DNA of 64,000 bases from Virgibacillus sp. SK37 (lineage in GTDB: Bacteria; Bacillota; Bacilli; Bacillales; Amphibacillaceae), in NCBI RefSeq assembly GCF_000725285.1, contig NZ_CP007161.1, positions 2,456,213 through 2,520,212 of the forward strand, in the 5' to 3' direction. Of this stretch, positions 55,021 to 64,000 are shown piece by piece. A model generated the notes under the pieces. The model did not search any database. It was not told the DNA's origin and saw nothing but the letters and a program-made list of their open reading frames with translations. Position 1 is the stretch's first letter. Each line of letters opens with the position of its first letter. Made by a program: the position numbers and the translations under genes.

Positions 55021-55059
55021 GGCTGGCTATACAACCTTTTTAAAAGTTATATGCCAGCC
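55021..55059 (-). terminator. Terminator after gcvH
   Basis: The hairpin GGCTGGCATATAAC/GTTGTATAGCCAGCC (one bulge) is followed by TTGTTTTC on the minus strand. Confidence 0.75.
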
Positions 55060-55083
55060 CAGTTAACTTGGATTTATTTATAA

Positions 55084-55467
55084 TTAATCTTCTTTAATGA
55101 ATTCTTCATATTTTTCGCTTGATAAAAGGTCATCCATTTCATCATTATTGGATGGTTCAACAACAATCATCCATGCTTTTTCGTATGGAGATTCATTTAC
55201 AAATTCAGGGCTATCTTCAAGTTCTTCGTTGACTTCCACAACTTTACCACTAATTGGTGCATAGAGCTCAGAAACAGTTTTAACTGATTCCACACTACCA
55301 AATGGCTCATCTAACTCAATTTCTTCGCCAACTTCTGGCAATTCTACAAAAACAATATCTCCTAGTTCATCTTGAGCGAAGTCAGTAATCCCAATACGGA
55401 CTTTATCATCTTCTTTTTTTACCCACTCATGCTCTTCTGAATATAATAGATCTTTTGGTAAGTTCAT
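55084..55467 (-). CDS. gcvH: Glycine cleavage system H protein
   Basis: A 127-residue lipoyl-domain protein. Lys63 in ESVKTVSEL is the lipoyl attachment site. The protein shuttles the aminomethyl group in glycine cleavage, and in Bacillus GcvH is also the platform for lipoate relay to other complexes. The other gcv genes are not adjacent, as in B. subtilis. The ATG at 55467 with GGAGGG upstream is used; the longer frame to 55518 has no ribosome site. Own terminator, so monocistronic. Confidence 0.96.
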   Translation of the reverse strand: MNLPKDLLYSEEHEWVKKEDDKVRIGITDFAQDELGDIVFVELPEVGEEIELDEPFGSVESVKTVSELYAPISGKVVEVNEELEDSPEFVNESPYEKAWMIVVEPSNNDEMDDLLSSEKYEEFIKED

Positions 55468-55542
55468 TGCTATCCCTCCATTAGATAATTCCAATTTAAC
55501 TATACAAGTTATAATCATTTTTTTCTAGTGTTTTATCTTATT

Positions 55543-55899
55543 TTATAACCAATTTTCATTAAAAGTTTCTTCTTTATATCCAACGGTTACTTTTTGACCA
55601 TCCGTTACAATTGGACGCTTGATCAGCATACCGTCAGAAGCTAACATTTCTGCCATCTGTGGAACGGTTGCATCTTTAATCTTTTCCTTCATATTTAATT
55701 CACGGTATTTTTTACCGCTAGTATTAAAAAATTTCTTTGCAGGTAAACCGCTTTTATCAATTAACTCCTCCATTTCTTCTTTGCTAGGTGGATTTTCGAC
55801 AATATGTACAGGTTTGTAAGAGATACTATGATCATCCAGCCATTGTTTAGCTTTTTTACAAGTCCCGCAATTTGGGTACCAATAGAATGTTACAGCCAT
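55543..55899 (-). CDS. yusI: ArsC/Spx-family protein YusI
   Basis: A 118-residue thioredoxin-fold protein of the Spx/MgsR/ArsC family. The motif YPNCGTCKKAKQW has Cys11 and Cys14, and LIKRPIV near residue 95 is the conserved C-terminal Arg-Pro segment. The residue set fits YusI, a relative of arsenate reductase and Spx; arsenate reduction is not shown. The ATG at 55899 fits AAAGGAAG; two codons further upstream there is another ATG. It is close to gcvH and fadNAE, as in B. subtilis. Confidence 0.9.
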   Translation of the reverse strand: MAVTFYWYPNCGTCKKAKQWLDDHSISYKPVHIVENPPSKEEMEELIDKSGLPAKKFFNTSGKKYRELNMKEKIKDATVPQMAEMLASDGMLIKRPIVTDGQKVTVGYKEETFNENWL

Positions 55900-56067
55900 C
55901 AACATCTTCCTTTCTTATGTATCCTGTTAAGAGTATATCAAATTTGATTACATAATAAGAAAAGTAATGCTTGTTCTTCATTTAGAGAAGATGAATATAA
56001 ATCACCATGTTAAATATAAATATCTATATCAAGTTATTTCACCTTTTAAACAGAACGTAAAGTAATA

Positions 56068-56102
56068 TAAAAAATCCCATCGAGAATACGCGATGGGATT
56101 TT
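56068..56102 (-). terminator. Terminator of the fadNAE operon
   Basis: The hairpin AAAATCCCATCG/CGATGGGATTTT is followed on the minus strand by a T-run, 10 bases past the fadE stop codon. Confidence 0.88.
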
Positions 56103-56111
56103 AGTAAAAAC

Positions 56112-57896
56112 CTAGACTATATATTTTTCTTCTTCAATTATTTTAGCTGCGATTTCACGTTTCTTTTCAATGACATTTGTTGGTGTGTGACGAGTTAATT
56201 TTCTTAATGAAGAAAGCATCATACGTAATGTATCTCCTGATTCCACAGCAATTAATGTTTCTTTTGCATCTGCTTCAATTTTGTTAAATGCTTCTTGAAC
56301 ATAAACCTGGGTATAAAGAAGCTTTTGTTTATTCTTTTCTGCACCCGATTTTTCTATCGCTTTTTCAGTTCGCAGAATAGCTGCTTCCATATTATAAACT
56401 TCTGCAGTCATATCTGCTAGATTAACTAGGATTTCCTGTTCCTGGTCAAGCTTTTTCATATACTTTTGAGCTGCTAATCCTGCACCTAGCAATACCATTT
56501 TTTTAGCATTCCTTAATAGATACTTCTCTTGCTCCAATGGTTCAATACCAACTTCCTCTGGCATCATCATCATAAGTTCCTCTTGCAGGCTTTGAGCTTT
56601 TTGAAGTAATGGAAGTTCACCTTTCATAGCTTTTTTCAATAAAGTACCAGGTACGATAAATCTATTTATCTCATTCGTTCCTTCGAAAATACGATTGATT
56701 CTTGAATCACGATACATACGCGCCACTTCATATTCTTCCATAAATCCATATCCGCCATGTAACTGAACAGCTTCATCCACAACGTAATCCAGACACTCTG
56801 TTGCTGTATATTTATTCATAGAACACTCAATTTGATATTCAGCAATGGCTCGCGCAATTTCACGCCCATCCTTTAATTGTTCATCACTTAGTGCTCCCAT
56901 ACGCTGTTCAAATAAACCTACAGTACGATATACAGCACTTTCATTCGCATATGTTTTGGCAGCCATTGTGGCTAATTTTTCCTTTGTTAAAGAAAAACTG
57001 GCAATTGGCGTACCAAATTGCTTTCTTTCTTTCACATACTTTGTTGCCACTTCAATTGCACGTTTTGAACCGCCAACACCTCCAATAGCGAGCTTATAAC
57101 GTCCAACATTCAAAATATTAAACGCAATAATATGGCCGCGTCCTTTTTCACCTAATAAATTTTCAACAGGCACTTCTGCATCCTCTAAAATTAATGTGCG
57201 TGTAGAAGAACTCTTAATACCCATTTTCTTTTCCTCTGGTCCTGTTGATACTCCAGGGAATTCTCTTTCTACAATAAACGCGCTAAAGTGCTCCCCATCT
57301 ATTTTCGCATACACAATAAATACATCAGCAAAGGCAGAGTTCGTTATCCATTGTTTTTCACCATTTAAAATATAGTGCGTGCCTGCCTCATTTAATTTTG
57401 CGGTGGTCTTCGCGCCTAAAGCATCTGAACCCGAGCTTGGTTCGGTTAAAGCATATGCTGCCAACAATTCGCCAGTTGCCAGTTTAGGCAGATATTTTTC
57501 TTTCTGTTGATCATTACCAAAAAAAACAATTGGTAGAGAGCCGATACCTACATGCGCTCCATGTGTTACAGAAAAACCTCCGGCTCTTGAAAACTTTTCA
57601 GTAATTAACGATGAGCTTATTTTATCTAATGCCAATCCACCATATTCTTCTGGTACATCTGCACCTAATAAGCCTAAATCACCCGCTTTTTTCAACAAAT
57701 CAACAGAATGCTCAAACTCATGATTCTCCAAATTGTCTATCTTGGGCAAAACCTCTCCAATCACAAAATCCTCCGTTGTTTTTGCGATCATTTTATGCTC
57801 TTCTGTAAAATCTTCTGGTGTGATTACATCTTCCCCTCGTAGATCTTCAACTAAAAACGCGCCGCCTTTGAAAAGTCTTTCTTTTGTTTCACTCAT
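56112..57896 (-). CDS. fadE: Acyl-CoA dehydrogenase FadE
   Basis: A 594-residue FAD enzyme for the first step of fatty-acid beta-oxidation. Family motifs are ALTEPSSGSDALG (about 151-163), QWITNSAFADVF (about 184-195) and the C-terminal QLHGGYGFMEEYEVARMYRD with IFEGTNEINR (about 395-430). The extra C-terminal part beyond about 440 residues is typical of the long FadE (YusJ)-type enzyme of Bacillus, here with coiled helical repeats. It is the last gene of fadNAE, 37 bases after fadA. The ATG has AAAGGGG upstream. Confidence 0.94.
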   Translation of the reverse strand: MSETKERLFKGGAFLVEDLRGEDVITPEDFTEEHKMIAKTTEDFVIGEVLPKIDNLENHEFEHSVDLLKKAGDLGLLGADVPEEYGGLALDKISSSLITEKFSRAGGFSVTHGAHVGIGSLPIVFFGNDQQKEKYLPKLATGELLAAYALTEPSSGSDALGAKTTAKLNEAGTHYILNGEKQWITNSAFADVFIVYAKIDGEHFSAFIVEREFPGVSTGPEEKKMGIKSSSTRTLILEDAEVPVENLLGEKGRGHIIAFNILNVGRYKLAIGGVGGSKRAIEVATKYVKERKQFGTPIASFSLTKEKLATMAAKTYANESAVYRTVGLFEQRMGALSDEQLKDGREIARAIAEYQIECSMNKYTATECLDYVVDEAVQLHGGYGFMEEYEVARMYRDSRINRIFEGTNEINRFIVPGTLLKKAMKGELPLLQKAQSLQEELMMMMPEEVGIEPLEQEKYLLRNAKKMVLLGAGLAAQKYMKKLDQEQEILVNLADMTAEVYNMEAAILRTEKAIEKSGAEKNKQKLLYTQVYVQEAFNKIEADAKETLIAVESGDTLRMMLSSLRKLTRHTPTNVIEKKREIAAKIIEEEKYIV

Positions 57897-57933
57897 ACTA
57901 AATGCCCCTTTCTATTTTAGAAAATTTTTTATT

Positions 57934-59109
57934 CTATAGAAGCTCGAATACTCCTGCAGCACCCATGCCCCCACCAATACACATTGTTACAACTCCATAT
58001 TGTACCTGTTGCCTTTTCATCTCATTGATCAAGCTTAACGTTAGCTTTGTTCCTGTCATACCAAGTGGATGACCAAGGGCGATTGCTCCCCCATTTACAT
58101 TTACTTTTGACATGTCTAAATCCAATGCTTCAATAACACGTAATGATTGGGAAGCAAAAGCTTCGTTCAGTTCAAATAATCCGATATCTGCTAGTTGAAG
58201 ACCAGCAATTTTTAATGCTTTGGGGATAGCCTCCACAGGGCCAACTCCCATAATCTCAGGTTCTACACCTGCTACAGCGAAGGACCGGAATTTCACAAGT
58301 GGGGCTAACCCTTCTGCCACCGCTTTTTCCTTATCCATAACCAATACAGATGCAGCGCCATCGCTCATTTGAGAAGAATTCCCAGCCGTCACTGATCCTT
58401 TCACATGAAAAGCCGGACGTAGTTTTGCCAATACCTCTGTAGTAGTTCCTGCACGCACACCCTCATCCATTTCAAATATAAATTTCTTTTCTTCTACTTT
58501 ATTGTTTTTACCAATCACTCGCTCCGTAACTTCCACAGGAACAATTTCATCAGTAAATTTACCTTCTTGGATTGCTTTTGCTGCACGCTCATGACTTTGT
58601 GCAGCAAACATGTCTTGGTCGGCACGTGATATTCCAAAACGATTAGCTACTTCTTCGGCCGTATGTCCCATCCCCATATAATAGCCAGACGCATCCTGAA
58701 CAAGCTTGGAATTAGGCTTGATAACATGCCCCCCCATTGGGATTAGACTCATAGATTCTGCACCGCCCGCTATAATTGTGTCACTTGCGCCAACCATAAT
58801 GCGCTCAGCAGCAAATGCAATGCTTTGTAATCCTGATGAACAGTAGCGGTTGATCGTGATGCCAGGGACATCTTGCTTCAAGCCTGCAAGTCCAGCTATA
58901 TTACGAGCCATATTCATTCCTTGTTCCGCCTCAGGCATAGCGCAACCAATAATTACATCATCAATCGTTCCTTCATAATTACCTGCCCGCTTTAAGGTTT
59001 CTTTTATCGTTAAGGCTGCTAAATCGTCTGGCCGACTATTTTGTAGTGATCCTTTTTTTGCTTTTCCTACAGGGGTTCTAGCTCCTGCAACAATAACTGC
59101 TTCCTTCAC
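57934..59109 (-). CDS. fadA: Acetyl-CoA acyltransferase (3-ketoacyl-CoA thiolase) FadA
   Basis: A 391-residue thiolase for the last beta-oxidation step. Cys90 ([10 protein letters not shown]) is the acyl-carrying nucleophile, the His is in the NEAFASQ / [11 protein letters not shown] blocks near residue 350, and the second cysteine is in [10 protein letters not shown] (about 377). The start is GTG with GGGGGAAG upstream. It is 15 bases after fadN in the same operon. Confidence 0.95.
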   Translation of the reverse strand: MKEAVIVAGARTPVGKAKKGSLQNSRPDDLAALTIKETLKRAGNYEGTIDDVIIGCAMPEAEQGMNMARNIAGLAGLKQDVPGITINRYCSSGLQSIAFAAERIMVGASDTIIAGGAESMSLIPMGGHVIKPNSKLVQDASGYYMGMGHTAEEVANRFGISRADQDMFAAQSHERAAKAIQEGKFTDEIVPVEVTERVIGKNNKVEEKKFIFEMDEGVRAGTTTEVLAKLRPAFHVKGSVTAGNSSQMSDGAASVLVMDKEKAVAEGLAPLVKFRSFAVAGVEPEIMGVGPVEAIPKALKIAGLQLADIGLFELNEAFASQSLRVIEALDLDMSKVNVNGGAIALGHPLGMTGTKLTLSLINEMKRQQVQYGVVTMCIGGGMGAAGVFELL

Positions 59110-59123
59110 ATTTCTTCCCCCTT

Positions 59124-61523
59124 TTAATTACGTAATGGTTTCCCTTTTAATAACATGTGTTGCATTCTTGCTTGTGTTAATGGTTCTCCTATTAAACTAA
59201 GAAATGCTTCTCTTTCTAAATCCAGCATGACTTGTTCGTCTAGTAACGTGCCTTCTTTAACTCTGCCACCAGATAAAACAAATGCTAGTTTCTCAGCAAT
59301 TTTTACATCGTGTTCAGAAGCATATCCGCTCAATTGCAGGTTCTTCGCTCCTAATAACATAGCAGCATAACCAGAATCACCGACTACTGGTATCTTTTCT
59401 CGTTTTGGTGCTTGGTAGCCTGCTTTCGCTAAAGACAAAGCCTTCTCTTTTGCATCATGTAATAAATGATCAGCATTTTTACTTATCGCATCATTATAAT
59501 CTAAAAAGCCATTCTCTCTTGCCTCTTCTGCTGAGGTGGATACTTTAGCTGTCGCTACTTTTTCAAATACATCATTAGCAACTTTGGAAAGGTCGAAATC
59601 TACCCCGCTAGGTAAATTACGTAACTCTTTAAGATACAGTTCTTTTGTTCCGCCACCTCCAGGAATTAGACCGACACCGAACTCAACGAGCCCCATATAC
59701 GTCTCCGGAGCTGCTTGAATAGCTGCCGCTGGCAAAGAAACTTCTGCTCCTCCCCCTAATGTCATATTAAACGGGGCAGCGATAACTGGTTTGTTTGCAT
59801 ATTTTATCGACATTGCCATGTTTTGGAATTGTCGCACAACCATTTCCAGTTCAAAGAAATTATCATCTTGTGCTTCCATCAGCATCATACCCAGGTTGGC
59901 ACCTACACAGAAATTTTTACCTTGATTTCCGATAACTAGACCCTCATAATTCCTATCCACTTCTTCAATGGCATAATTAACCATTTGTATAATATCAAGA
60001 CCGATAGCATTACTCTGTGAGTGGAATTCCAGTCCTAAGACTCCATCTCCTAAGTCTATTAAACTTGCACCCGTATTCTTTTTAATGACCCCTTTTGTTT
60101 CTTTAGTTAATTGAAGATTAATTTCTTTTTTATTAAACGTCTGCTTTTTATACTTCCCTTGGTCATAATAATAAACATTGCCATCTTCTTTCTTATAAAA
60201 AGATGTATGCCCATCTTCAAGGAACTTCATTACCCATGCCGGGATTCTTTCGTCTTCCTCTTGCATACGCTTAATTGAATTTTCTACCCCTATAGCATCC
60301 CATGTCTCAAATGGACCAATTTCCCAACCAAATCCCCATTTCATTGCATGATCAATAGAAACGATGTCATCCGCTATTTCACCAAGCAATTCTGCTGAAT
60401 AAAGCAGTACTGGTTTTAATATAGACCATACAAGGTCTCCGGCTCTATCACCCTTCGATGGTACAAGCGCTTTCAATTTTCTAGTTGTACCTTTTTCTTG
60501 TTTAGCCATTTCCGTAGCTGTGGTTTTTAATTTCTGTCTCTCTTCATACTCCAATGTCTCCGGATTTAGTTCGTAAATAATGCTGCCACTCTTTTCTTTT
60601 TTCTTAAGGAAAAATCCCTGACCGCTTTTAGCTCCAAGCCAGCCTTTTTCGTGCATTTTTCTCATAAATTCCGGTACATCAAATACTTCTTTTTCTGCTC
60701 CTTCAACTTGATCATATACATTCTTAGCAACATGAATAAATGTATCCAAACCAACTACATCCAATGTTCGGAAAGTCGCACTTTTCGGTCTGCCAATCAT
60801 AGGACCGGTAACCGAATCTACCTCTCCAACACGATAACCACCTTTTAACATTTCTCTTACTGTAACAAGCAGACCATAGGTCCCTATCCTGTTTGCAATA
60901 AAGTTAGGTGTGTCCTTTGCTTCCACTACGCCTTTACCTAGTACATTTTCTGCAAATTTCTTCATGAACTGAAGCACTTCTTGATCCGTATCTTTTGTTG
61001 GAATGATCTCCAATAACTTTAAATATCTCGGCGGGTTAAAGAAGTGTGTACCAAGGAAATGTTTACGAAAATCTTCTGAACGCCCTTCTGCCATCGCTTC
61101 TACGGAAATTCCAGATGTATTTGAGCTTACAATAGATCCTTCTTTGCGATACTTATCCACTTTAGAAAACACTTTTTTCTTAACTTCCAGATTTTCAACA
61201 ACTACTTCAATAATCCAATCTACTTCTCCCAACTTTTCCATATCATCGTCCATATTACCAACTTCTATTAGATCTAATGTTTTCTTTGAAGTAATTGGTG
61301 ATGGCTTTTGCTTTAATAGAGCTTTTTTGCTGTCGGCTGCCATCTTGTTTCGTACAGCAGGATCCTCTAAACTTAATCCTCTCTCCTGCTCTTTTTTTGT
61401 TAACTCACGTGGAACGATATCAAGCATAATTGTCGGAATACCTACGTTAGCCAAGTGAGCAGCAATTCCGGAACCCATTACGCCTGAGCCTAATACCGCG
61501 GCACGCCTGATTGATTGCTTCAT
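59124..61523 (-). CDS. fadN: 3-hydroxyacyl-CoA dehydrogenase / enoyl-CoA hydratase FadN
   Basis: A 799-residue bifunctional enzyme for the middle steps of beta-oxidation. The N-terminal NAD-binding fold starts with LGSGVMGSGIAAHLANVG (about 11-28), and the dehydrogenase motif is GTHFFNPPRYLKLLEIIP (about 158-175). The crotonase domain lies at about 485-690, with ANLGMMLME and LGGGAEVSLPAAAIQ marking the oxyanion and catalytic loops. This dehydrogenase-first order is the FadN type, opposite to E. coli FadB. It is the first operon gene, downstream of a FadR-type operator. Confidence 0.95.
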   Translation of the reverse strand: MKQSIRRAAVLGSGVMGSGIAAHLANVGIPTIMLDIVPRELTKKEQERGLSLEDPAVRNKMAADSKKALLKQKPSPITSKKTLDLIEVGNMDDDMEKLGEVDWIIEVVVENLEVKKKVFSKVDKYRKEGSIVSSNTSGISVEAMAEGRSEDFRKHFLGTHFFNPPRYLKLLEIIPTKDTDQEVLQFMKKFAENVLGKGVVEAKDTPNFIANRIGTYGLLVTVREMLKGGYRVGEVDSVTGPMIGRPKSATFRTLDVVGLDTFIHVAKNVYDQVEGAEKEVFDVPEFMRKMHEKGWLGAKSGQGFFLKKKEKSGSIIYELNPETLEYEERQKLKTTATEMAKQEKGTTRKLKALVPSKGDRAGDLVWSILKPVLLYSAELLGEIADDIVSIDHAMKWGFGWEIGPFETWDAIGVENSIKRMQEEDERIPAWVMKFLEDGHTSFYKKEDGNVYYYDQGKYKKQTFNKKEINLQLTKETKGVIKKNTGASLIDLGDGVLGLEFHSQSNAIGLDIIQMVNYAIEEVDRNYEGLVIGNQGKNFCVGANLGMMLMEAQDDNFFELEMVVRQFQNMAMSIKYANKPVIAAPFNMTLGGGAEVSLPAAAIQAAPETYMGLVEFGVGLIPGGGGTKELYLKELRNLPSGVDFDLSKVANDVFEKVATAKVSTSAEEARENGFLDYNDAISKNADHLLHDAKEKALSLAKAGYQAPKREKIPVVGDSGYAAMLLGAKNLQLSGYASEHDVKIAEKLAFVLSGGRVKEGTLLDEQVMLDLEREAFLSLIGEPLTQARMQHMLLKGKPLRN

Positions 61524-61545
61524 CTTTTGTCCCCCATTCTCTTTT

Positions 61546-61563
61546 TGAATGAATACTCATTCA
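61546..61563 (-). promoter_or_regulatory. FadR-type operator of fadNAE
   Basis: TGAATGAATACTCATTCA matches the B. subtilis FadR (TetR family) consensus TGAATGANNANTCATTCA completely. It lies about 23 bases before the fadN start, next to a TAAAAT that could be the -10 box. Long-chain acyl-CoA would release the repressor. No fadR gene is in the window. Confidence 0.88.
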
Positions 61564-61668
61564 TTTTACTGCGAAAATAAAAAGATAGCTCCCTATCCAT
61601 CTATTACTACTATAAAATACTTTCTGACATTTCGCAATAAATAACTAAAAAAATAATTAATTATATTT

Positions 61669-61702
61669 AGATATGTGATCAATATCTATTGATCACATAT
61701 CT
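61669..61702. repeat. Long perfect palindrome between fadN and proline dehydrogenase
   Basis: Two 16-base arms, AGATATGTGATCAATA and TATTGATCACATATCT, are separated by only two bases. It lies 24 bases past the stop codon of the proline dehydrogenase gene and about 105 bases before the FadR-type operator. There is no immediate T-run on either strand, so it is unlike the other terminators in the window. It may be a 3'-end hairpin, an operator or an mRNA stabiliser. Confidence 0.7.
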
Positions 61703-61726
61703 ATCAATTAAGTCTACACTAATGCT

Positions 61727-62641
61727 TTACTTTACTACTCCTTTTAATACGAACAATACATTTGCAGGCCGTTCCGCAAGTCGACGCATGTTATAGCCAT
61801 ACCAATCATTACCATAAGGAAGATAAACACGCACTTTATAGCCTTCCATACGTAAACGTTGTTGAAGATCTAGCCGAATGCCATAAAGCATTTGAAACTC
61901 AAATTGATCACGAGAAATACCTTCAAGCTGTTCCAGTCTCTTTACATAATATATGATGTTCTCATCATGTGTGCCAATAGCCGTATAGTGACCATTTTCT
62001 AAATTCTGTTTGATCAACTTTTTATAGTTCTCGTCTACATCTTTTTTCTTCGGAAAGGCTACTTCAGGTGGTTCTTTATAAGCACCTTTCACAAGTCGAA
62101 GATATGGTTCATACGGGCTTAAGTCTTGCATATCTTCTTCTGTACGATACAAGTAAGCTTGCAATACGGTCCCCACATTGTCATATTCTTTTCTTAGCTC
62201 TTTAAAAATTTCAAGCGTTTTACCACAACGCGTATGGTCTTCCATATCTATTGTAACGGTTATATTATGTTTGCTGGCAGTATCCAAGATCTTTCGCATA
62301 TTCTCCATTACAAGCTCTCTAGATATATCAAGTCCCATCGAGGTCATTTTTAAAGAAACCTCTGAATCTAATTTTTTTTCACCTATTACCTCAATGGCAT
62401 GTATACATTCAGCAGCAGACTCTCTCGCTTCCTCTTCATTATCAATAAATTCTCCGAGATGATCTACTGTAACAGCAAAGCCTTCTTCATTTAGATTATT
62501 TATTTTTCTTGCTGCATGCTCAATGTCTATCCCTGCAACAAATCTTGCTGCTCCAAACCGAAGCCCATAATTTTTCGCAGCCTTTGTAAGCGTTTTATTT
62601 TTTGATAAAAATAAAAAGAAGTTACGCATAAGTTGTTCCAT
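61727..62641 (-). CDS. fadM: Proline dehydrogenase (FadM/PutB type)
   Basis: A 304-residue FAD-dependent proline dehydrogenase. Typical segments are LYRTEEDMQDLSPYEPYLRLVKGAYKEP (shortened: RLVKGAYKEP, about 182-191), the strand IGTHDENII (about 222-230), FQMLYGIR (about 249-256) and the C-terminal RVYLPYGNDWYGYNMRRLAERPAN (with the Arg pair binding substrate, RRLAERP). It converts proline to pyrroline-5-carboxylate. In B. subtilis this position next to fadNAE carries yusM/fadM, a member of the same family. No pyrroline-5-carboxylate dehydrogenase gene is nearby. A metabolic link to fatty-acid use is only inferred from position. Confidence 0.9.
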   Translation of the reverse strand: MEQLMRNFFLFLSKNKTLTKAAKNYGLRFGAARFVAGIDIEHAARKINNLNEEGFAVTVDHLGEFIDNEEEARESAAECIHAIEVIGEKKLDSEVSLKMTSMGLDISRELVMENMRKILDTASKHNITVTIDMEDHTRCGKTLEIFKELRKEYDNVGTVLQAYLYRTEEDMQDLSPYEPYLRLVKGAYKEPPEVAFPKKKDVDENYKKLIKQNLENGHYTAIGTHDENIIYYVKRLEQLEGISRDQFEFQMLYGIRLDLQQRLRMEGYKVRVYLPYGNDWYGYNMRRLAERPANVLFVLKGVVK

Positions 62642-62740
62642 GCTATATTACCCCCAAATAAAAAATGTAGTGCAATTTATTAACTATTATTCTATCATTT
62701 TTCTCTGAAAATAAATATCTTTTTCCTCAAAAATAAATAG

Positions 62741-62774
62741 AAAAACTGGTTTCCGCAGTCGGAAACCAGTTTTT
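62741..62774 (-). terminator. Terminator of the copA-copZ transcript
   Basis: The perfect hairpin AAAAACTGGTTTCC/GGAAACCAGTTTTT lies just past the copZ stop codon. Confidence 0.9.
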
Positions 62775-62775
62775 C

Positions 62776-62982
62776 TTATACTACTACGTCATACCCTTGC
62801 TCTTCTATAGCTTCACGCATTTTAGCGATTGTTACTTGAGCATTATCATACGTTACATCTACTTTGCCTGTATTAAGGTGTACTTCCACACCAGTAACTC
62901 CAGTTAATTCTTCCAAAGCATTTTTGACAGCTTGCTCACAATGTCCACATGTCATACCTCTTACATCTAATGTTGTTTGCAT
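62776..62982 (-). CDS. copZ: Copper chaperone CopZ
   Basis: A 68-residue heavy-metal-associated domain protein. The metal site is GMTCGHC (Cys12, Cys15). It binds Cu(I) and delivers it to the CopA ATPase. The gene lies 26 bases downstream of copA. In B. subtilis the order is csoR-copZ-copA; here copZ comes after copA. The ATG has AAAGGGG upstream. Confidence 0.94.
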   Translation of the reverse strand: MQTTLDVRGMTCGHCEQAVKNALEELTGVTGVEVHLNTGKVDVTYDNAQVTIAKMREAIEEQGYDVVV

Positions 62983-63008
62983 GATTTGAACCCCTTTCGA
63001 ATTATTTT

Positions 63009-64000
63009 TTATATCTTAGCTCGCTTCAATCGAAGTGAGTTGGACACAACACTTACAGAACTAAATGCCATAGCAGCTCCGGCAACCCAAGGTGCTAGAA
63101 ACCCGGCTGCAGCTATAGGAATTCCTGCGCTATTATAAGCTAAGGCCCAGAATAAATTCTGACGAATATTTTTAATTGTTTTATGGCTTAGCTTTATTGC
63201 TTTAGGAATAAGCAAAAGCTCTCCCCTTAGAATGGTAACATCTGCAGCTTCAATAGCAACTTCGGTTCCAGTTCCAATGGCAATTCCAATATCGGCAATG
63301 GCTAAAGCTGGAGCATCATTTATACCATCTCCTACCATAGCTACTTTATTGCCCTGAAATTGGATTTCTTTTACTTTATCCGATTTTTCCTGTGGTAAAA
63401 CCTCTGCAATTACATTTTCTTTTTTGATGCCCACTTGAAGTGCAATTGCCTCAGCTGTACGTGTGTTATCTCCTGTAAGCATATATACATCTATATTCAG
63501 ATCAACTAACTGACCGACCGCTTCCTTTGCGGTTTCTTTTAATGTATCAGCGACAGCTACCAGACCGGAATATTGATTGTTTACAGCTATAAACATCGTT
63601 GTTTTACCTTCAACTTCGAACGCCTTTACCTTTTCTTCTACATTAGAAATATCAATCTGGTTATTTTTCATTAACTTTCTAGTACCTACAAGGATATGGT
63701 TCTGGTCAATTTGTGCTTCAATACCGTGCCCTGGAATAGCATGAAATTCATTGGGTTCTTCCAAATGAATTCCTTCCTCCAAAGCATATGCTACAATAGC
63801 GTCTGCCAACGGGTGCTCAGAATTATTCTCTGCACTTGCTAACAGCTTTAGAGTTTCATGTGTACCGGAAAAATCAGTTACTTCTGGCCTTCCTTTTGTT
63901 AGGGTTCCAGTTTTATCGAAAATAATAGCATTAAGTTGATGTGTACGCTCAAGGTGTTCGCCACCCTTAAACAAGATGCCGTTCTCTGCTGCTTTACCGG
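63009..64000 (-). CDS. copA: Copper-exporting P1B-type ATPase CopA, C-terminal part
   Basis: The frame is open to the window edge, so only about the last 330 residues are present. The partial protein contains DKTGTLTKG with the phosphorylated Asp, the P1B nucleotide-site GHGIE ([10 protein letters not shown]; the SEHPLA segment carries the conserved HP dipeptide), [14 protein letters not shown] and the hinge [13 protein letters not shown]. The C-terminal helices include [16 protein letters not shown] and the final [15 protein letters not shown] with the copper-site segment. Together with copZ directly downstream this identifies Cu(I) as the likely substrate. The N-terminal metal-binding domains and CPC motif are outside the window. 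Confidence 0.93.
   Translation of the reverse strand, partial: GKAAENGILFKGGEHLERTHQLNAIIFDKTGTLTKGRPEVTDFSGTHETLKLLASAENNSEHPLADAIVAYALEEGIHLEEPNEFHAIPGHGIEAQIDQNHILVGTRKLMKNNQIDISNVEEKVKAFEVEGKTTMFIAVNNQYSGLVAVADTLKETAKEAVGQLVDLNIDVYMLTGDNTRTAEAIALQVGIKKENVIAEVLPQEKSDKVKEIQFQGNKVAMVGDGINDAPALAIADIGIAIGTGTEVAIEAADVTILRGELLLIPKAIKLSHKTIKNIRQNLFWALAYNSAGIPIAAAGFLAPWVAGAAMAFSSVSVVSNSLRLKRAKI

Overview
The window looks like a chromosomal segment of a low-GC, endospore-forming Bacillaceae bacterium. Codon use is AT-rich, Shine-Dalgarno sequences are strong (AGGAGG/AAGGTG), and TTG and GTG starts are frequent. Sporulation genes (kapB, yutH, yutC-like, lytH, yunB) are present, and gene order follows recognisable Bacillus subtilis blocks (yug, yui, yum/yut, yun, suf/yus). 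The marine/halotolerant genera (Oceanobacillus, Virgibacillus, Lentibacillus) are my best guess; this is an inference from gene content and from the style of dispersed repeats, not a measured result. No rRNA, tRNA, phage, transposase or CRISPR array was seen.

Layout. 0-4.2 kb: divergent menaquinone genes (menF fragment, menA, a DHNA-CoA-thioesterase-like gene), a short YteA-like protein, a dispersed repeat, and ribU behind an FMN riboswitch. 4.2-11 kb: a large secreted bacillopeptidase F-type protease, an M42 aminopeptidase and a thioredoxin-like protein. 11-24 kb: a potassium channel, yugN, an S1-domain protein, pgi, patB, an unusual Cu/Zn SOD-like lipoprotein, kapB, ptsH (HPr), deoD, the yui genes, and the divergent pair ndh-type yumB / ferredoxin-NADP reductase yumC. 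24-36 kb: the yut region, with an A-type Fe-S carrier, dapF, a NifU-domain protein, a D-2-hydroxyacid dehydrogenase, spore coat YutH, PgpA, a NagD-type phosphatase, a SufR-like regulator coupled to a DUF86/HepT-like protein, an amidase, a spore lipoprotein and the LytH peptidase. 35-45 kb: a MetP/MetS sodium symporter pair, a second dispersed repeat, an NhaC-type transporter behind a lysine riboswitch, yunB, an HD-GYP phosphodiesterase, and yunC-D-E. 45-50 kb: the complete SUF operon sufCDSUB. 50-54 kb: a third repeat copy and metNPQ behind a SAM-I riboswitch. 54-64 kb: yusE-yusF, gcvH, yusI, the fadNAE beta-oxidation operon with a FadR-type operator, a proline dehydrogenase, copZ and the end of copA.

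How it fits together. Most of the window is core metabolism: respiratory quinone and NADH oxidation, Fe-S assembly, fatty-acid oxidation, amino-acid uptake under riboswitch control, and sporulation. I found no convincing novel multi-gene system. The most notable signals are a three-copy dispersed repeat with terminal inverted repeats, the riboswitch that points to lysine as substrate of the NhaC-type transporter, a SufR-like cysteine regulator in the same window as the SUF operon, and several proteins that have lost a residue usually needed for activity (SOD-like, HepT-like, thioredoxin-like).
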